The translations under genes were made by a program, and so were the position numbers. From positions 1-17,041 of the forward strand of contig JAJAZF010000429.1 of assembly GCA_026785875.1 (NCBI GenBank): a stretch of 17,041 bases of DNA. The letters are read 5' to 3'. Below, piece after piece: positions 13,635 to 17,041 of this stretch. Under the pieces are notes generated by a model. The model was not told where the DNA came from. It saw only the letters and a program-made list of their open reading frames with translations, and ran no database searches. The number at the start of each line of letters is the position of its first letter. Within the stretch, counting starts at the first letter, position 1. Origin of the DNA: Chamaesiphon sp. (GTDB lineage Bacteria; Cyanobacteriota; Cyanobacteriia; Cyanobacteriales; Chamaesiphonaceae).

Positions 13635-15077
13635 ATGCGCATGAATTCTTTTTGGCAACGCCTAACATTATCAGATTTATCCCCAGATAAATGGGTTGAT
13701 GCTAGTTATATTCATCGCTGGGTAGGTAGTCTCAAATCTTGGCGACAGGAAAGTTGGTTGATGCAGTGGGGCGATGAATTTGGGGCGATTTTGACATCCT
13801 TAGTCTTCATTATATCGCCCTTCATATCATCGATACCAGGACTATCGACGGAAACAATTGCATTATTACTGACTGGAGTGGCGGCTTTTTGGGTATTGCT
13901 AACTCTGACTGACAATCGCGGTGGTGGAATTACCCCCATTCACATCACGCTCCTGGTATTCTGGGGCATTTCAGCCATCTCAACTGGTTTATCACCAGTA
14001 AAAGATGCCGCATTTAGAGGGCTGACTTTAATGAGCCTCTATTTGCTATTATTTGTGATGTTGGCGCGGTTGTGTCGATCCAGTCAGGTGCGGAATTGGT
14101 TAATCGCAATTTACCTGCATGTTGCGCTAGTCGTCAGCGTTTACGGCATACATCAATCGATTTATGGTGCAAAACAATTGGCAACTTGGGTAGATGCTGA
14201 ATCTACCTTGGCAAAGACGACACGAGCCTATAGTTATCTGGGCAATCCTAATCTTTTAGCTGGGTATCTTCTACCCGCGATCGCCTTTAGTGTCGCAGCA
14301 TTCTTTATCTGGCACAGTCGGTTGCAAAAAACCCTGGCGATCGTGATGGTAGTCGCCAATACCTACTGCTTGCAAGTTACATACTCCCGTGGTGCCTGGG
14401 TTGGAGCCTTTTTAGGTACTCTTGTCGCCGCTGGATTAGTTTACTATTGGCTGCGCCCTGGATTGCCCAAATTTTGGAAATCGTGGGCATTACCGCTGGT
14501 TTTTGGGGGAATTCTGGCGATAAGCGCGATCGCGTTGCTACTGATTCCCAGCTTGCGCGATCGAGTGTTGAGTATTTTTAGTGGTAGTAAAGATAGTAGT
14601 AATAATGTGCGGCTCGAAGTCTGGAAAGCTGTAGGGAAAATGATTCACGATCGACCGATATTTGGATTTGGTCCTGGCGATCGAGTGTTCAAGAAGATTT
14701 ATCCGATTTATCAAACTAGTCCGCGATTCAGTGCGCTTGCTGCGTACTCTCTGTTTCTGGAAACGATCGTCGAGATTGGCTATGTTGGTTTTGCCTGTCT
14801 GCTGTGGATGATTGTCGTAACGTTTAATTGTGGCATCAAAGGTTTAGCAAAATTGCGCCAAACCAGAGATCCTCAGGCTTTTTGGTTGATGGCGGCGATC
14901 GTGGCAATGGTAGCCCTGCTCGGACAAGGTACTACCGATACCGAGTGGTATCGTCCGCAGATTCAAACCCTCTGGTGGTTGGTAGTGGGGATTATTGCCA
15001 GCTTTGATCGAGGATTAGAGCCTACAGGGATGCCCCTAACAACTGACACAATCGACAAATATCCCGCCGATGCCTAA
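13635..15077 (+). CDS. ictB: IctB-family membrane protein (O-antigen ligase superfamily)
   Basis: The 480-residue polytopic protein has about ten to twelve membrane helices. IctB was first described in Synechococcus as involved in inorganic carbon accumulation, but the family belongs to the Wzy/WaaL O-antigen ligase-polymerase superfamily and its true activity is unsettled. Family-like blocks are FRGLTLMSLYLLLFVMLARL (127-146), LHVALVVSVYGIHQSIYG (161-178), the very typical RAYSYLGNPNLLAGYLLPAI (197-216), VTYSRGAWVG (248-257), which carries the superfamily Arg, and IFGFGPGDRVFKKIYPIYQ (342-360). The soluble N-terminus WQRLTLSDLSPDKW before helix 1 also fits IctB. ATG at 13635 and ATG at 13641 are both possible starts. 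Its last 8 bases overlap the next gene, so the two are co-transcribed. Confidence 0.9.
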   Translation: MRMNSFWQRLTLSDLSPDKWVDASYIHRWVGSLKSWRQESWLMQWGDEFGAILTSLVFIISPFISSIPGLSTETIALLLTGVAAFWVLLTLTDNRGGGITPIHITLLVFWGISAISTGLSPVKDAAFRGLTLMSLYLLLFVMLARLCRSSQVRNWLIAIYLHVALVVSVYGIHQSIYGAKQLATWVDAESTLAKTTRAYSYLGNPNLLAGYLLPAIAFSVAAFFIWHSRLQKTLAIVMVVANTYCLQVTYSRGAWVGAFLGTLVAAGLVYYWLRPGLPKFWKSWALPLVFGGILAISAIALLLIPSLRDRVLSIFSGSKDSSNNVRLEVWKAVGKMIHDRPIFGFGPGDRVFKKIYPIYQTSPRFSALAAYSLFLETIVEIGYVGFACLLWMIVVTFNCGIKGLAKLRQTRDPQAFWLMAAIVAMVALLGQGTTDTEWYRPQIQTLWWLVVGIIASFDRGLEPTGMPLTTDTIDKYPADA

Positions 15078-16401
15078 TTTTCTCGCCCTAATTCCTGGAT
15101 CGAATTGGAAACACCCCAATCCGCGCTTACAAACAGCGTGGAAATTTGCCAGGATCGGGTCGATCATTTTTCCATTAATACCGAGCTTGGGCGTATTGCC
15201 GATCTTGTTTGCAATCGTCAAAACATGGCAACATTGCGGACGAGAAATTATTCAGCATCGATTGAATTGGGGTTTTGCACTGCTGGCACCTTGGCTGATT
15301 GTAATGTCGCTATTTGGGATTGCGCCTGGTGATGCTGCTTTAGGTTTAGTAAATTTCTTGCCATTCTTTGCATTCTTCGCTGCATATAGCACTCTGATTC
15401 AATCGCCCGAACAGTTACGGCAATTAGCTTGGATTTTGATAATTCCAGCTTTGCCGATTATGTTGTTGGGATTGGTGCAATTGTGCGGTTACGGTGTGAC
15501 TATACCGATTCTAGGTACTCCAGGCTACATCTTGCAAATCTACCCATCTGGCAATCCTCTGGGGCGGATGTCTGCGGTATTCGGACATGCCAATCATTTG
15601 GCAGCTTACCTGCAAATGGTGTTTATTTTTACGATCGGTTTATTTGCTGACACCTACGAACAAACTGCGGCAATCGGCGGGGTCGGAAATGGGAGATACT
15701 GGAAATCACCGACTTTGTGGTGGTTGGGATCGATGCTGATAATTTGTGTTGCATCGCTAATTCTGACTAGCTCCCGTGGTGCTTGGGCTGGGGCGGTTTT
15801 GAGTAGTCTGATCTTTACAATTTATCAGGGATGGTACTGGATCTTAGGAATTGTGACCGCGATCGGCACTGTAATTTTAAGTGCTGCATACGCGCCATCG
15901 CCACTCAAAGCACAACTGAGATCGATCGTGCCACGGTACTTTTGGGCGAGAATCACTGATGAAATGTACCCCGACAGACCAGAAGCACTAACACGCTTAT
16001 CTCAGTGGAAATTTGCCTGGAATTTGACCCAAGCTCGTCCGATTACTGGCTGGGGATTACAGAGCTTTGGGCCACTATATCAAGAGTCTACACAGATTTG
16101 GTTGGGCTACCCGCACAATTTGCTGTTGATGTTATCCTCCAATGTAGGTATCCCAGCAACGATCGCGCTATCTAGCTTAGTTGGCTGGGTTTTAGCGCAG
16201 TCTACGCTCCTGTTTCTCAATTTTCCCCTCCAATGGCGATCGGAACGAACGATCTTTTTTACCTATCTACTTGCCTTTGGCGGGTTTATAATATTCAATA
16301 TCACTGATGTGACCGCCTTAGAATTGCGCTTAAATACTCACGCTTGGCTGATTTTGGCGAGTATGTGTGGAATCGTCTATCGCGCCAGATCCAGTGGCTA
16401 G
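15070..16401 (+). CDS. O-antigen ligase/polymerase-superfamily membrane protein
   Basis: The 443-residue polytopic protein has about ten to twelve helices and Wzy_C-type features: GRMSAVFGHANHLAAYL (165-181), LILTSSRGAWAGAV (230-243) with the SRGAW Arg motif, and a periplasmic-side segment GWGLQSFGPLY...GYPHNLLLML, where the GYPHN His is the usual second conserved residue. The likely activity is transfer or polymerisation of lipid-linked glycans, though the substrate cannot be told. It starts at ATG 15070 inside the end of ictB (ATGCCTAA overlap of 8 bp), pointing to translational coupling. It shares superfamily motifs with ictB but little else is obviously alike. The J-domain gene begins 6 bp after its stop. 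Confidence 0.85.
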   Translation: MPNFLALIPGSNWKHPNPRLQTAWKFARIGSIIFPLIPSLGVLPILFAIVKTWQHCGREIIQHRLNWGFALLAPWLIVMSLFGIAPGDAALGLVNFLPFFAFFAAYSTLIQSPEQLRQLAWILIIPALPIMLLGLVQLCGYGVTIPILGTPGYILQIYPSGNPLGRMSAVFGHANHLAAYLQMVFIFTIGLFADTYEQTAAIGGVGNGRYWKSPTLWWLGSMLIICVASLILTSSRGAWAGAVLSSLIFTIYQGWYWILGIVTAIGTVILSAAYAPSPLKAQLRSIVPRYFWARITDEMYPDRPEALTRLSQWKFAWNLTQARPITGWGLQSFGPLYQESTQIWLGYPHNLLLMLSSNVGIPATIALSSLVGWVLAQSTLLFLNFPLQWRSERTIFFTYLLAFGGFIIFNITDVTALELRLNTHAWLILASMCGIVYRARSSG

Positions 16402-16407
16402 TAGCTA

Positions 16408-16848
16408 GTGAGCAATCCGGTGAATAATCAATATCAAAATTACTACGATCTTTTAGGGGTACATGCTAGCGCGTCAGCGATCGAAATTCGGCGTGCTTAT
16501 CGGGAATTGAGTAAAAAATATCATCCTGACACTACCACATTAGCCAAGGCAAAAGCCACGGTTAAATTTCAAGCCTTGAATGAAGCTTATGCCACCATCA
16601 GTCATCCCGAACGTCGTTCGGTATACGATCTGGAAATAGGCTATTCGCGGGTGTTTGCGATCCAATCCCCTCCCCAGTTTCAAACCCTCAAACCACGTCC
16701 TGATAAGTATCGACCTTCAGCATATCTCGATCCGACAGATCGACCGCTCTCTGCTGGGGAAATTTTTGCTCTATTTATGTTGATCGCAACCTTCCTCGGC
16801 TGCCTCATCTTGGCAATCACCATCGGGATCGTCAGGGGTGAATTATGA
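16408..16848 (+). CDS. J-domain protein with C-terminal membrane anchor
   Basis: The 146-residue DnaJ-type co-chaperone would stimulate a Hsp70 (DnaK) ATPase at a membrane. The J-domain covers about residues 11-76: NYYDLLGVHASASAIEIRRA, the helix II/III turn YHPD with HPD at 39-41, then FQALNEAYATISHPERRSVY. There is no Gly/Phe-rich or zinc-finger region. A hydrophobic segment near 118-141 (FALFMLIATFLGCLILAITI) should be one membrane helix, so it is a tail-anchored class C J-protein. The start is GTG at 16408; the in-frame TAG at 16402-16404 blocks anything earlier and no ATG occurs near. It lies 6 bp after the ligase-like gene, so they share an operon. Its J-domain is complete and its partner DnaK is not in view. 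Confidence 0.9.
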   Translation: MSNPVNNQYQNYYDLLGVHASASAIEIRRAYRELSKKYHPDTTTLAKAKATVKFQALNEAYATISHPERRSVYDLEIGYSRVFAIQSPPQFQTLKPRPDKYRPSAYLDPTDRPLSAGEIFALFMLIATFLGCLILAITIGIVRGEL

Positions 16849-16944
16849 ACGCGCTCGCTTCAACTCCCGATTCAGCCAAAAGTATTAGCACTTGAGTATT
16901 TCAGCGATTGGAGCGAGAATTTAGATAGTACCTCTAAATCGTCT

Positions 16945-17041
16945 ATGGATATCCTCCACAAAAAACTAGCCATAGGCACGATCGCGATTGTCGCAAGTAG
17001 TGGAATTGGTGCGGGTGTTGGTAAATATTTCCGCCAGCAAC
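16945..17041 (+). CDS. Start of an exported or membrane protein, cut by window edge
   Basis: From the ATG at 16945 32 codons stay open to the window end: MDILHKKLAIGTIAIVASSG then IGAGVGKYFRQQ. Two Lys then a hydrophobic stretch rich in Ile/Ala/Gly suggest a signal peptide or membrane anchor. It is read in the same frame as the J-domain gene, and the 32 codons between that gene's TGA and this ATG also contain no stop and no GTG/TTG, so ATG is the first standard start. Too short to name. Confidence 0.5.
   Translation, partial: MDILHKKLAIGTIAIVASSGIGAGVGKYFRQQ

Noticed and set aside
16845..16895. 16-codon ORF overlapping the J-protein stop (ATGA)
   Set aside because: Very short, no recognisable features, and no ribosome-site support beyond the overlap.

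Overview
The window looks like a chromosomal stretch of a cyanobacterium. Evidence: an ndhA-ndhI-ndhG-ndhE cluster (plastoquinone-type NDH-1), a sulfoquinovosyltransferase gene (sqdX), an IctB-family gene, a cyanobacterial-type Omp85 with a proline-rich linker and three POTRA domains, at least eight perfect HIP1 octamers (GCGATCGC) with very many CGATCG hexamers, and heptanucleotide tandem repeats (STRR type) between genes. The exact genus cannot be read from the sequence; the CGATCG richness would fit a Chamaesiphon-like or related lineage, but that is a guess.

Layout. Bases 1-4190 are all minus strand: a type 2 isopentenyl-diphosphate isomerase (fni), a 67-kDa-type signal peptide peptidase (sppA), a secreted protein with an Ala-rich charged helix, and a truncated secreted protein resembling the COP23 family. 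Divergent from fni is a lone DndE-like gene (4253-4648), followed by repeats, a bidirectional-looking terminator and a minus-strand tRNA-Val(UAC) with a readable promoter. sqdX (plus) converges on a two-gene minus-strand pair of small cyanobacterial proteins (76 and 87 residues). Next come purC and the outer-membrane Omp85 gene, a 164-bp composite repeat, and a small secreted four-cysteine protein. The ndhA-I-G-E cluster follows, with a hairpin between ndhI and ndhG and a heptamer array plus a palindrome between ndhG and ndhE. The window closes with two tandem O-antigen-ligase/IctB-type membrane proteins overlapping by 8 bp, a membrane-anchored J-domain protein 6 bp later, and the start of another membrane or exported protein.

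Functional reading: most of this is core cyanobacterial housekeeping (respiratory/cyclic electron flow, purine synthesis, isoprenoids, sulfolipid, envelope biogenesis). I see no phage, insertion sequence, CRISPR array or defence island. The points most worth checking are the solitary DndE homologue, stop codons that lie inside related heptamer repeats at three genes, the uncharacterised 76/87-residue gene pair, and the structured spacers inside the ndh cluster. No stretch above about 300 bases lacks an assigned feature.
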